Shown: piece by piece, positions 33,401-43,454 of the stretch
How positions within the stretch are numbered: position 1 is the first letter of the stretch
Layout: every line of letters starts with the position of its first letter
Source: Dermacentor variabilis
Lineage: Eukaryota; Arthropoda; Arachnida; Ixodida; Ixodidae
DNA length: 64,000 nt
Assembly (NCBI RefSeq): GCF_050947875.1
Contig: NC_134569.1
Location: 204,656,127-204,720,126, forward strand
Direction: 5' to 3'
Program-made: the position numbers and the translations under genes
The notes under the pieces: model-generated
What the model saw: only the letters and a program-made list of their open reading frames with translations
Databases searched by the model: none
What the model was told of the DNA's origin: nothing

Positions 33401-33835
33401 TGCAGATACACAAAATTCACCTTGACTGCAAGTCTCCTCTAAGAGCCCGGACGAAACATGGCCATCGACGCAAACTTCCCCCGTGCGACAATCGACGGTC
33501 GCACCACACTGTCGCAAAAAGTCGATGCCCAAAATCACTTGGTGCGTCGATCGGGGAATAACTACAAACTCCGTCGCGAAAACTCCACCAGCCAAGGATA
33601 CGTCAGCAGTGCACACACAAACAGGGCGCAACGACTCGCCGCTCACTCCACAAAACGTTGCAGCCTGATCCCACCGAAATACAACTTTACGCCCCAACCA
33701 ACCTTTAAAACCGAGACTCATTACGGATACACTTGCTCCGGTACCCACTAAAGCTATTGTAGAAACACCATCAACAAGTATATGCGCTTTGTTCTTAATC
33801 ATAGCAACTGTAGGGGGCATTTCTGTCGATAGCAC
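30467..33835 (-). CDS. gypsy pol polyprotein (PR-RT-RNase H-integrase), 1122 codons open
   Basis: The protease region (residues ~20-120) has GTGASVSVMS where DTG is expected, so the catalytic Asp is Gly-31; ILGIDFL is at 101. RT (about 310-500) has SSVDLRSGYW (Asp-395) and CYLDDVVIF (457-460), both intact. RNase H (about 580-700) reads IHTGASGVGLGAV, so the first metal-binding Asp (606) is Gly, while VVTDHHSLCW is present. Integrase follows: the HHCC head (His-810, His-817, Cys-847, Cys-850), then Asp-880, Asp-940 and Glu-976 with the 35-residue spacing. The frame leaves the family sequence near residue 1078, a late frameshift at about 30600. The upstream leader of RT and the whole reading are otherwise unbroken. 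A polyprotein that would copy and insert the element, inactive through two point changes. Confidence 0.9.
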   Translation of the reverse strand: MLSTEMPPTVAMIKNKAHILVDGVSTIALVGTGASVSVMSLGFKGWLGRKVVFRWDQAATFCGVSGESLRPVCVCTADVSLAGGVFATEFVVIPRSTHQVILGIDFLRQCGATVDCRTGEVCVDGHVSSGLLEETCSQGEFCVSADTVVPASTSVCVPVVCRGEVPDSFDVSVEPMHLNCMKKNIFVPHCVVSIGDGRAGLWMANCSAEPVLLSDGLKLAYFTEYTSSSVAVLTDPPCEPADLRHVSDKKLLSMINKSLSTRERHTFVDTLSKHLSVFDFAQPDKAFSIPESPTRHTIDTVSARPIRQKPYRVSPNERKIIGEQVSDMMKNGIIQESSSPWAAPVILVRKKDGNWRFRVDYRRLNAVTKKDVYPLPRIDDAIDCLHSASYFSSVDLRSGYWQIPIHPADKEKTAFITPDGLFEFNVMPFGLCNAPATFERFMDTILRGLKWDICMCYLDDVVIFGRTFNEHNARLDIVLDCIKNAGLVLNSKKCNFGDRQTLVLGYLVDTDGIRPDPLKTAAVEAFSAPQSVKQLRSFLGLCSYFRRFIPGFADVAYPLTNLLHKDARFEWIPECDSAFRQLKFLLTSRPILRHFNPTAPTEIHTGASGVGLGAVLVQCYDDHQHVIAYASRSLSKPERNYTVTEQECLAVIFAVQRFRSYLYGRPFQVVTDHHSLCWLVNLRDPCGRLARWALRLQEYNFAVSYKSGRKHADADCLSRMPLATTDCDAEDFDHLVATVTPAFPDIDAFKAEQRTDTKLEPLFTSAHSSATSSYCVRDGLLYKRNYSSTGARFLLVVPERLRPAILQAMHDDPTSGHFGTVRTLYRIQERFYWPQMRHSVEFYVASCIQCQCRKRPTTAPSGLLQPMPPSSSPFRQVGIDLLGPFPKSSKGNRWIIVCADYFTRYCETVAIPSATATEVSLFLLHAIVLRHGPPGVIISDRGRQFTADIGEELVRLCNSHLRHSTPYHPQTNGLTERTNRTITNMLSMYVASDHKNWDEVLPFITYAYNTAKHETTGYSPSFLLYARPPRYTLDTVLPFYRHDNPTVADTLCLAEEARQLARLRSLASQENSKAATTHDIGLLHITLVISFGFGLPQGSAVCVKSCRRTTMDRMLSSTKSAK

Positions 33836-33870
33836 GTGTCGAGCGACCTCACCCCCATCGGCCGCGCTAG

Positions 33871-34430
33871 CTAGTTTTCCGGTTGTGAAGGCAAAGAGGA
33901 GCGGCGCACTGGCGATGGCGATTGACGTAAACGCGGTGCACGAGAAGTCGGCGGTGGCGTCAAACTCCTGTCAGATGCCGGCGAGCGGCTCCGGAAGCTT
34001 CTCTGCCAGTAATCGTTGCCAGAAGGGACGCCAGCTGACCAAGAGGTGGTGTACAGCTGTTCAATTGTCCTCGTAGGAGGTGTGGGCCTTGTTGAAGATC
34101 CGGATCGACCATTCCACGTTGTTGGGCGACGATTGCAAAACCTCGCTATGTGCCCCACGACACCGTATTGGAAACACATCGGCAGATGCCTCAAATTGCG
34201 ATGTTCTTCCACGTAGTCGGGCATGTTGCTGTCGACTGCATAGACAGTAGGTGGGTGACATTCTTCATGGCTAGGCATCGGCCGCTGGGAGCCGTGCGTG
34301 CGGCGTGGGCGGTGGTCGTAGTCATGACCTTGATAGCTCATGGTCCCTCTCCTTTGTGGGGTAGACCTATACTCGATGGTCGCTGAGTTCACCGTGGGTT
34401 GCCATGATGTCGAAACAGCCGTGTTTCTCA
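33871..34430 (-). pseudogene. gypsy gag, 5' truncated
   Basis: The open minus frame from 34581 begins in LTR-like sequence, so its first ~48 codons are not gag. From about 34430 the text is gag C-terminal. It includes a zinc knuckle MCFQYGVVGHIARFC whose second cysteine is Tyr (CX2Y instead of CX2C). An arginine/serine/proline tail ends in SLPSQPEN, as in the element at 3.9 kb. The capsid half is missing. Confidence 0.75.
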
Positions 34431-34435
34431 TCTCT

Positions 34436-34576
34436 TCCAAGCGCGTCAAAGGGACGCGGGGATCAAGAGGAGAGGCGAAGAGGAGAACGAAGACTGTGCA
34501 GCGGCCATTCCTGTTCTTCGTAGCCTGCCGTTCCTGCTCTCGCACCCCTAAATAAACCCCTTTTCGCTGTGCTTGT

Positions 34577-34582
<6 letters not shown>
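34436..34582. repeat. LTR-like sequence, right copy in inverted orientation
   Basis: On the plus strand it ends TAAATAAACCCCTTTTCGC then TGTGCTTGTAACA at 34580. Reversed, it matches 30175-30319 with few differences. Confidence 0.8.

Positions 34583-34624
<42 letters not shown>
34581..34624. repeat. (AT)22 microsatellite
   Basis: 44 bp of AT between the gypsy end and the 3' end of the RTE copy. Confidence 0.97.
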
Positions 34625-34626
<2 letters not shown>

Positions 34627-35804
34627 TCAGCCTGGTTACGCCCACTGCAGGGCAAAGGCCTCTCCCATACTTCTCCAACAACCCCGGTCATGTACTAATT
34701 GTGGCCATGCCGTCCCTGCAAATTTCTTAATCTCATCCGCCCACCTAACTTTCTGCCGCCCCCTGCTACGCTTCCCTTCCCTTGGGATCCAGTCCGTAAC
34801 CCTTAATGACCATCGGTTATCTTCCCTCCCCATGACATGTCCTGCCCATGCCCATTTCTTTTTCTTGATTTCAACTAAGATGTCATTAACTCGCGTTTGA
34901 TCCCTCACCCAATCTGCTCTTTTCTTATCCCTTAACGTTACACCTATCATTCTTCTTTCCATAGCTCGTTGCGTCGTCCTCAATTTGAGTAGAACCCTTT
35001 TCGTAAGCCTCCAGGTTTCTGCCCCGTAGGTGAGTACTGGTAAGACACAGCTATTATATACTTTTCTCTTGAGGGATAATGGCAACCTGCTGTTCATGAT
35101 CTGAGAATGCCTGCCGAACGCACCCCCGCCCATTCTTATTCTTCGGATTATTTCCGTCTCATGATCCGGATCCGCCGTCACTACCTGCCCTAAGTAGATG
35201 TATTCCCTTACGACTTCCAGTGCCTCGCTGCCTATTGTAAATTGCTGTTCTCTTCCGAGACTGTTAAACATTACTTTAGATTTCTGCAGATTAATTTTCA
35301 GACCCACTCTTCTGCTTTGACTCTCCAGGTCAGTGAGCATGCATTGCAATTGGTCCCCTGAGTTACTAAGCAAGGCAATATCATCAGCGAATCGCAAGTT
35401 ACTAAGGTATTCTCCATTAACTTTTATCCCCAATTCTTCCCAATCCAGGTCTCTGAATACTTCCTGTAAGCACGCTGTGAATAGCATAGGAGAGATCGTA
35501 TCTCCCTGCCTGACGCCTTTCTTTATTGGGATTTTGTTGCTTGCTTTATGGAGGACTACGTTGGCTGTGGAGCCGCTATAGATATCTTTCAGTATTTTTA
35601 CATTCGGCTCGTCTACACCCTGATTCCGTAATGCCTCCATGACTGCTGAGGTTTCGACAGAATCAAACGCTTTCTCGTAATCAATGAAAGCTATATGTAA
35701 GGGTTGGTTATATTCCGCACATTTCTCTATCACCTGATTGATACTGTGAATATGATCTATTGTTGAGTAGCCTGTACGGAATCCTGCCTGGTCCTTTGCC
35801 TGCT

Positions 35805-35806
<2 letters not shown>
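34625..35806 (-). mobile_element. RTE-clade element, 5' truncated, bracketed by (AT)n
   Basis: The 3' end (minus sense ..AACCAGGCTGATG) runs into (AT)22. The 5' truncation point (about 35806) abuts another (AT) tract. It contains one long open frame. Confidence 0.85.

Positions 35807-35808
<2 letters not shown>
34636..35808 (-). CDS. RTE reverse transcriptase C-terminal two thirds, 390 codons open
   Basis: Opens with [18 protein letters not shown] (RT block 3) and continues [11 protein letters not shown] (first catalytic Asp), [18 protein letters not shown] and [16 protein letters not shown] (catalytic FADD intact). The thumb and the RTE C-terminal region follow ([53 protein letters not shown]). 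It ends at the normal C-terminus AFALQWA. The ATG at 35808 lies in the truncation junction and is not a genuine start. No stop or frameshift over 390 codons, so the insertion is young. Without the endonuclease and 5' end it cannot move itself. Confidence 0.9.

Positions 35809-35896
<88 letters not shown>
35807..35896. repeat. (AT)29-GG-(AT)15 microsatellite
   Basis: 58 bp of AT, GG at 35865-35866, then 30 bp of AT. It separates the RTE copy from the following I-clade fragment. Confidence 0.97.
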
Positions 35897-35899
<3 letters not shown>

Positions 35900-37160
35900 T
35901 CCGGAAAGCTGGTCGGGCCTCAAGACCACCGCCTCCCCCTACCCCCCACCTGCCTCGGAAAAATGAAAACTTTCCGCCGATGGCGGTATGCCAGAAGAAA
36001 ATGTGTCTTTCGCTCACCTTCGGCTTCCCGATACTCCAGGAGGACATGGAGGACGGTCAGCCTCTACCCACATCTACCACAGGTAGGAGATTCATTTCCA
36101 ATAAGTAGAAAATTATAGGTGCCAAATATGTGTCCTATTCTGAGACGACATAATGGGACATCTGTTCAGCGTTACTTTTTGCGGAAGGCCAGAAACCTAA
36201 CTGTGGCTTGATCACGTGCAGCTTATTGTTTGTTTCCGCGTCCCACTAGCGATGCCAGTGGTTTCGCAGTTTCCTTATTAAGAAAGGCTTCACATCTGTA
36301 GCGGGCACCGAAGCGGTAAGAGTAGCTTGCGATGTAATTGATGTGCCCGTTTGGTCTGCTAGCGCATTACCCTGGATGCCTCTATGGCCAGGTACCCAAC
36401 ATATAATGACATGCTGGTTAGATATGTACGCTCTGCAAGGAAAGGTGTAGAGTTCAATAAGTAGAGGGGTTTTGTGTTTACAGAGGGACTTCACGGCTTT
36501 GACGAAGCTTAGGGAGTCTGTAAATATGACTGGTTTCCGAAGTTTTGATTTCCTTATATGTTTCACGGGTCAAGAATAGTGCATGGGCCTCGGCCGTAAA
36601 TATACTTGTTTCCGGGTGCAGTGCGCCGGATTCCTAGAAAGGTGGACCGATGGCTGTGTAAGACACCCCTGCTTGTACTTGGAAGCGTCTGTGTAAAACT
36701 CAGTGCAAGAGTACTTATAGTGGAGTTCTAGGAAATGAATTTTAATATGTGCGTCTGGCGCATAGTTTGTGACCTCTACAAACGATGTATCACAGTCTAT
36801 GAGCTGCCACTGCCTGGCGGTAACAGTTTCGCTTGAGTCATAGGACAATGTTCAAGAAGTGGAACACCCATTTCCTCAACGAGGTTCCTCACTGCAGGTC
36901 GGTTGCGGAAGAGCGTAGCAGCGGCGATATCGTTTATGGTTGAATAAGAAGGATGTTCAATGTTCGCTTGTGCTCTCAGAAAATACGTAAAACTGCTGTA
37001 TGACCGCTGTAGAGCTTAAGCGGCAAAGCTGGCATGCCAGAAATATGATAGATACGAGTATTACGTATGGTTAATTCACTGTAGAGCAAATATACCTTGT
37101 GTCCCCAGTAACTTGTGTCAAAATGTAAAAAAAAATATCCAAGTGCCACGCCTAGGTGGA
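35897..37160 (-). pseudogene. I-clade LINE ORF2 3' part with RNase H
   Basis: From 37160 downward: GMPALPLKLYSGH-type thumb text, then FYTDASK (first RNase H Asp, about 36690). After stops and frameshifts come IFTDSLSFVKAVKS (third motif) and CWVPGHRGIQGNALAD (the His-Asp end of RNase H, about 36330-36380). A shifted frame then holds the C-terminal zinc-like part ([17 protein letters not shown], about 36040-36080). An RNase H after RT marks I-clade LINEs. It begins right after the (AT) tract and its 3' UTR is missing. Confidence 0.8.
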
Positions 37161-37161
37161 C

Positions 37162-37660
37162 CAAACCAAGATGATGTTGCTGGCCGTCGTTTGGAGCAAG
37201 TCAGGCTGCTTTCTGTATTTCACCTAATTGCATGGTCGGTAATTAATTAATCGACTTCATTAAATATTATGTTCAGAGCAAAAGTGTCAATGAGAAAATT
37301 GTCGACCATCCCGCAAAATTTCTGACCCAGTGTTCTGCTGCTCAGTACTTGCTACATAAATACTCTTGCGTTTTATGTTCAAGCCTGAAAGAAGCCTGTG
37401 AGAGCCCACGAGTAGTTCCACGTGACTAGTCGCATGGCACTTTTTCTTGCTCCGCGGGCTTTCTTTGGAGGCTTGCAAGAAACATTTATGTAGCACGTAC
37501 TGAGCAGCTGAAAGCTGAATCCGGAATTTTCCAGGATGATCCACAATTTTTTCATGGACAGTGATGTCAATTAATTATTAATGAATTATGGAATTAGGCG
37601 AAATACATAAAACAGCCTGATTCACCCCAAGCGACTGCAAACAACATTATCTTGGTTGTG
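37162..37660. repeat. ~500-bp fold-back MITE
   Basis: The left end CCAAACCAAGATGATGTTGC and the right end, reversed CACAACCAAGATAATGTTGT, begin inverted arms. These extend through TATTTCACCTAATTGCAT / TATTTCGCCTAATTCCAT and CTGCTCAGTACTTGCTACAT / CTGCTCAGTACGTGCTACAT to about 37415 and 37430. Each arm is therefore about 230-250 bp with only a few bases between. No coding capacity. Confidence 0.85.
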
Positions 37661-39099
37661 TTCAGCTACGGGGAACTTGCACATCTCTAGAATTTGGGAA
37701 AATTCAGATAAGACGCAATATATAGCACACACAAAGAACATAAGACCGAATACCGCGGGTGCTACCTGTGGTGTCCACTCATTGTGTTCCTTGTGTCTTT
37801 TATTTGCTCTATAATGGTTTCACAGAGTATCAACTAACTAGCCAAAGCACAAGCCATTTTAAGATGCTGTGCAGGTTGGCGAATTGCACAAAAAGAAGCG
37901 AAATAAAAAACGTGAAGAAGAGAAAACCTAGGCAAATGACTAAAATTGCTTAAAAGGCGATTCCACGAGAGTATAGGCGGGAAAGTGGCTGTCTAAACAT
38001 TACAACAGAAATCTCGTCATTTCGTAAGCAGATCATACAACCCTTTTGTACGAGTTCAGAGAAATTCGTACTGGCAAGATTCGTACAAGACGGATAAATG
38101 CTTTTAGTACAGTCCACGACAGATTGTCTAATCTTTCCTCGCACTAAGCCTAAGGCCTCGGGAAGAGTTGCTACGTCTTGAATGACGCTATCAGACCGCA
38201 TGCATTGCAAAATACTTTGCACCCTTAAAAGTGAATAAGGATGTAAACCAGTCTCTAACCTACACCCTCTTACACGTAAAGAGGGCGCTAGGGTGTCAGT
38301 TATAGACTGATTTACAGTCCAAGTGTGCGCGCCTCCAAGCAGGAGCGATCACTGTAATGTAAGCAGAAAAAGGGAAAATTAACGATAGGGCACGGCAAAC
38401 AGAATGTAGATTTTAGCAAGCAGGACGCTAAGCGTGAACGTTTTGCACACGAGATGAATTTGCTGTCCACTGTTATAGGAAAGCGAATGGACAAGAAAAA
38501 ACTCAACGAGCGTTTTCGCAGTTTTTCTTTCTTTCGCCAGTATAGGGTGCACCTGTGTGTTTCAGGCTTTGAGGCTGAGCTTCAGCTTGTCCATAAAGTC
38601 CTCACCGTTTACAGATTACAGGGTCACCGTAGTCATTGACGGCAGAAACAACGTTGGTAAACTGCTCTCGCGACGCAGTATTTAACCAGACAGGACGAAG
38701 AGCTAATGTGGCAGTGATCGGCCATACTCTATGTGGTTGAGCTTTAGTGGCGACAAAAATAAAAGCTTTTCAAACACTTTACAGTTGGAAAAACCGCCAA
38801 AAGGTGTCGCTACCAGGTTGGCTACTGCGGTTGACAGCCCCGGTAACCTGGCAGTCCATAAACGGTTAACATTTTATGCATAAGCGAAACCTCTCTACTC
38901 TGACAAAGTGTGCTTGCCTACAGGCTACGTAGCAAAACACACACTGTGAAAGGAATCGTCTGTGTTATTCGCCGCTTCATCAGCTTCACCTTCTCCCCTC
39001 GAACGACCCTGCAGCAAATTGAAGACTTGTACGTCAGCTGCCTCTTCACCTAAGATAAAATGTCACCGACTGCATCTAGATGCCGCATTCGCCATCAGC
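37661..39099. other. No recognisable gene; one small inverted repeat
   Basis: At 38243-38315 the sequence GTAAACCAGTCTCTAAC is mirrored by GTTATAGACTGATTTAC, a 73-bp fold-back. The rest has no supported content. Confidence 0.5.
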
Positions 39100-40315
39100 T
39101 ATATGATTACGCCTTGTTATCATCGCCATCATCAGCCTTTTTTTTATGTCCACTGCAGGAAGACGGCCTTTTCCTCCGACCTCCAATTACCCCTGCATTG
39201 CGCTAGCTGATTCTTACTTGCGCGTGTATATTTTTTACTTTCACCAGGTCCCCTAGTTTTCACCAGTCCTCGACTGCGCTTTCTTTCTCTTGGTAGCCAT
39301 TCTGTAACTCTAACGGTCCACCGGTTATCTATCTATCGCATTACATTTTCTGCCCAGCTCTATTTTTTCTTTCTGTATTCTAGAATATCTGATATCCCCT
39401 TTTACTCTCTGATCGACTACACTCTCTTCCTGTTTGTTACGTTTTTTCGTTTAATTGCTCTTTGCGCAGTCCTTAACTTGCTCTCGAGCTTCTTTGTTAA
39501 CCTCCAACTTTCCACCCCATATGTTAGCACTGCTAGAACGCAATGAGTGTACACTTTTCTTTTCAACAGCCGTGGTAAGTTCCCAGTCAGGATATGGCAT
39601 GGTCTGCCGTATGTACTTGAAGCCATTTTAATTCTTCAGTAGATTTCGTCCACATGATCAGGGTCCCCTGTGAGTAATTGACCCAAATAAACGTACTCCT
39701 GCACAGAATCTAGAAGCTGACTGGCGATCCTGAATTCGTGTTGCCTTGCAAGACTACTGAACACTATCTTTGTCTTTTGCATATTAATCTTCAACTTCAA
39801 TTTTACGCTTTCTCGGTTAAGGTACTGAGTTACCCACCATAGTTGCTTAGTGGCTATGGTGTTGGGCTGCTCAGCACGAAGTCGCAGGATTGAATCTCGG
39901 CCGTGGCGGCCGCCTTTCGATGTGGGCGAAATGCGAAAACACCTGTGTACTTAGATTTAGGTGCAAGTGAAAGAACTCCAGGTGGTCGAAATTTCCGGAG
40001 TCCCCTACTACGGCGTGCCTCATAATCAGCAGGTGCTTCTTGCACGTAAAACCTCCGAATTTTTTTGTACAGCATCATTTGTTGTAATTCGTACCCAGTT
40101 TTTCTGAACAGGACCTTCTGCAAACCGAACGTTGCTGAGATCTTCCTCATTGATTATCACTCCTAAGCATTCTCAGTCCGACAGCTTGAATACTTCTTCT
40201 AAGCAAGCAGTGAATAGAACCGGAGAGATTGCGTCTCCATGCGTGACCCTTTGTTTGATAGGCAACTTACTTTTCTCGTGGAGAATCAAGACTCTTTAGA
40301 CTTATACTGATCGTC
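39100..40315 (-). pseudogene. Older RTE-clade fragment interrupted by a SINE
   Basis: A different RTE subfamily, heavily decayed. From 40315 downward: KQRVTHGDAISPVLFTACLE and NEEDLSN. A SINE lies at 39833-40070. Then LNRESVKLKLKINMQKTK, VYLGQLLTGDPDHVDEI and the open stretch 39626-39417 (LKRKVYTHCVLAVLTYGVES, LTKKLESKLRTAQRAIKR). The 3' end is near 39120 (CATCATCAGCC on the plus strand). The catalytic FADD region is lost. Confidence 0.8.
39833..40070 (+). mobile_element. Ruka-like SINE inside the RTE fragment
   Basis: Head ACCCACCATAGTTGCTTAGTGG, A-box region, then B-box-like GCAGGATTGAATCTCGGCCG. The body is GGTGCAAGTGAAAGAACTCC and the tail AACCTCCGAATTTTTTT. RTE sequence rejoins on both sides (NDAV / QYLNRES). 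A target duplication is not clear beyond GTAC. Confidence 0.85.
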
Positions 40316-40610
40316 AATCTTTATTGCGATGACTGTGGTGCGTTATAAACAGCGGAGCGCAATTTATTGCAATGGCAATATTACAGAAACGAAATAAAAT
40401 AATTCGCTATTGGGCGTTTCCCAGGAGCAGCTCTTTCTTATCTAGATTTCCTTTTCTTATTCCTGTGGGTCGTTGACTTATTGTTAAACTCTAGAATACG
40501 TACATATGAGCTATCAAACTCGTGTCACCTCTACATATATTGGTATATTTAACCAAGTTGGTGCGTGCCCTCGCACGCACCAACTATAACTCTTTGAGAC
40601 GCACGCGCTC
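40316..40610. other. No gene; 12-bp hairpin next to a GT array
   Basis: GTTGGTGCGTGC (40557-40568) and GCACGCACCAAC (40573-40584) are exact inverted arms with a CCTC loop, 27 bp before the GT array. Confidence 0.7.
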
Positions 40611-40653
40611 TGTGTGTGTGTGCGTGTGTGCGTGCGTGCGTGCGTGCGCGCGC

Positions 40654-40741
<88 letters not shown>
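40611..40741. repeat. (GT)n/(GTGC)n microsatellite
   Basis: 131 bp. The first ~45 bp are mixed TGCG/CG, the remainder is pure TG. The long open frames here on both strands come from the repeat. Confidence 0.98.
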
Positions 40742-40743
<2 letters not shown>

Positions 40744-41157
40744 CAGCGGAGCGATCGGCAAGGACCCCTGCTTTTCCCGCTGACCTCTCCCCATGAGGCA
40801 GCTGCGGGAGAGGGCTCCAGTGGCAGGGGCGGATGGCGCTGGAGCCGCCGGAGACAACACACATAGAGCGAATCGCCTTATTTTCATTCTTTATTTGTTC
40901 ACTTATTAATGTTACGCTGCAGGCGGCGCATATATAGTAGGGGGGAGCAAGAGGCTTGCAATATATATAACAAAGGCGTAAAAACGAATGAGCAAGAAAA
41001 AAGAATGCAAGAAGTGCAAAAATGTTCACACAAAACAAAGTATACAGATGAAGGTAAAAAAAAAAATCAGCGTACGCAAACGCAGAAAGAAACAAAACGG
41101 GAAAAGCATCGTTATATATAATCAAGTTGACATCACTGACATATGAAGTTGTACATG

Positions 41158-41415
41158 CACTTTTAAAGAAGTTTACGCCCTTTGGGGCTTATCTTATCTC
41201 TCAACAATAATCGTGCCTTGCTTGGGTTTCTTGAAAACTCAGCGCTCGCTGCTTTCGTGTAGAGAATGCTGTGTCAAGCTGATAACGCGCAAGCCGTTCG
41301 CGTCCAGGAAGTACCGAGCTCGCAGCGTTAAAGAAAGGAAATGCGGGCAAAACAGACGACGATTATTGTTGCGGGACAAAATACAACCCAAAGATGTAAC
41401 CTTTTTAAAAGCGTG
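41158..41415. repeat. 258-bp MITE with long inverted ends (repeat copy A)
   Basis: The left end CACTTTTAAAGAAGTTTACG and the right end, reversed CACGCTTTTAAAAAGGTTAC, start inverted arms that run through CAACAATAATCG on both sides. The equivalent of 48423-48681. Confidence 0.8.
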
Positions 41416-43454
41416 TTCGCGAAATTTAATAGTGACACTTACCGACACGCTATCTCCTGGAAGATCAATGTATAGTTGCTGGAAGACTGTGCGCTTCAAG
41501 AAATACGCCTGACACTTTTAAATACACCTGTGCTGCCTCTGCATTTGTGCTGGCTACCAGCTGTATTGCTTACAAAGTTATGCAATAAAACGACGTGAAC
41601 TACTTAAATATTGGTTATGAACGTCGATGGTAATCTGAAAATTTTTTTCTCGCCCTAACGTTTCAGAGAAAAGCCATCCGCTTACTACTTTTCCGTTTCG
41701 TATGCATATTTTTTTCTATACAGAGTATTGTGTAGGTGGTTACATATAAGCCGGCGAAATTCGCCGCATTTCAATAAAACTCACTCTCTTTCTTTCTGTC
41801 TCTATCACAAATGGCGGACATTTTCATTAGTTCGCTACATTTTGATGGCTGTTTATTCTTGTGCGTCCGTGCGCGCACTTTTCTTTTAACCCATTCATCA
41901 TTTTCCGTTCTTTGTCTTGTTTCGTACTTACATCCGGAGTAGAGCGCGAATAGGCCTAACATCTCGAGGTATCAGCTGCAGTCTCGTTCGCTTGTTCTTA
42001 GTTCGCACGATGAAATTTCGTTGCAACAAACGCTTCCAGTATACCCTACACTCACGTATCTTGTAAACATCGAAGTTTCTTTATTTTTCAGTCTGCCTCT
42101 CAAACGAATGATGTTGATCGAACGAGAGCCCGTAGAAAGAAAGCGCCTGGCGCACTGCTCGTAACATTTGCAAGGCGTCAGAACATGACCTCCGAGAGAA
42201 GTGTGCGCCTGTTATCTGCACATGGTTAGAGTATAGAAGGAAATTTTAACGAAAGATAAACAAGCGTTGAAGTGACTCGCGAAGTCTGCCACAGCACACC
42301 TGTTCTATTACGTTGTGCTCAACTCTGTGGAAACCCTGAACTCCGTGCCCAGTCAACCAGGAGGTTTATTTTTCCCTACGCTCGCTCGGCGGCGCCGGCA
42401 CTGCCTCGCTCTGGATTTGGATTGCAGACTCCATACCCCGGAATCCACATGTCCGGGCTAAACACGAGAGAGGATATATGTTTGTTCGAAACGGGACGGC
42501 TGAGGTTGGCGCTGCATTCGTGGCATTTATATTGGGCATACCTTCAATTTAATTTAAGACGATTGCACTTAGCAATGGCAGCCACCTTGGCAGCTGGATT
42601 TGGTTTGTGCAACGAAGAATGCAGCGTCATTGATCGGGCTACCAGTCGACTATCAACACACTGCAAAGCTGCGCCCTTGAGGGGCGCAAACATTTTGAGA
42701 GCTAATTGAAAAGTTAGAGGACGCTTAAGCTTCGCCTTTAAAAGGAAGCTTTAGCTCGGGCCCAACTCCGACGCGGCCTATTCAAATACATGTAAAACGC
42801 AAATACGTTTTTATGAGATAACCCCTGGACCGATTTTGATGAAATTTGTCGCGATTGAAAGAGAAAGTTAAATTCTAGTGACTGTTGGAAGCGAAATTTC
42901 GATTTAGGGCTTGAATTTTCTTAAAACGATTTTCAAATATTTGACCGCTTGAAAAAAATAGAGGCACGAAGTTTATAAATTCATAGCTCTGCATCAAGAA
43001 CCGATATCGCGGTTCTGTAAACGGCATCCATTAGATCATTCAAAGCGGACAAATTCAATATGTCATTTTACATCTTACGTGAATTTGTTACGTTGGTTGC
43101 AACAGTATTGCAAAAGTTGTATTTCTCTATGATTAAATTTTTTTTATATTCATGTGTAACATATCAATTTTGTCCGCTTTAGATGTACTATTAGATGCAA
43201 TTCACAGAATTGTATTATCATGTTTAGGGGTTAAGTTACAGTGTTGTAAACTTGATAGTTTCGTTTTATGAAAATTTTCGATTTTTGCCAATTTTTAATA
43301 AAAAATTGACGATCTAACTCAAACATTCCAAACCAACAGTCACTAGATCTTAAGCTTGTCTTTTAAATGCAACAAACCTCGTCAAATTTGGTGCAGTGGT
43401 TGCCGAGAAAAACGAATTCTCCTTCTACATGTATTTAGATAGGAGCACTTGAGC

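Noticed and set aside
40514..41125. 203-codon minus frame and overlapping plus frames of Val-Cys or Thr-His repeats
   Set aside because: Produced by the GT microsatellite at 40611-40741.
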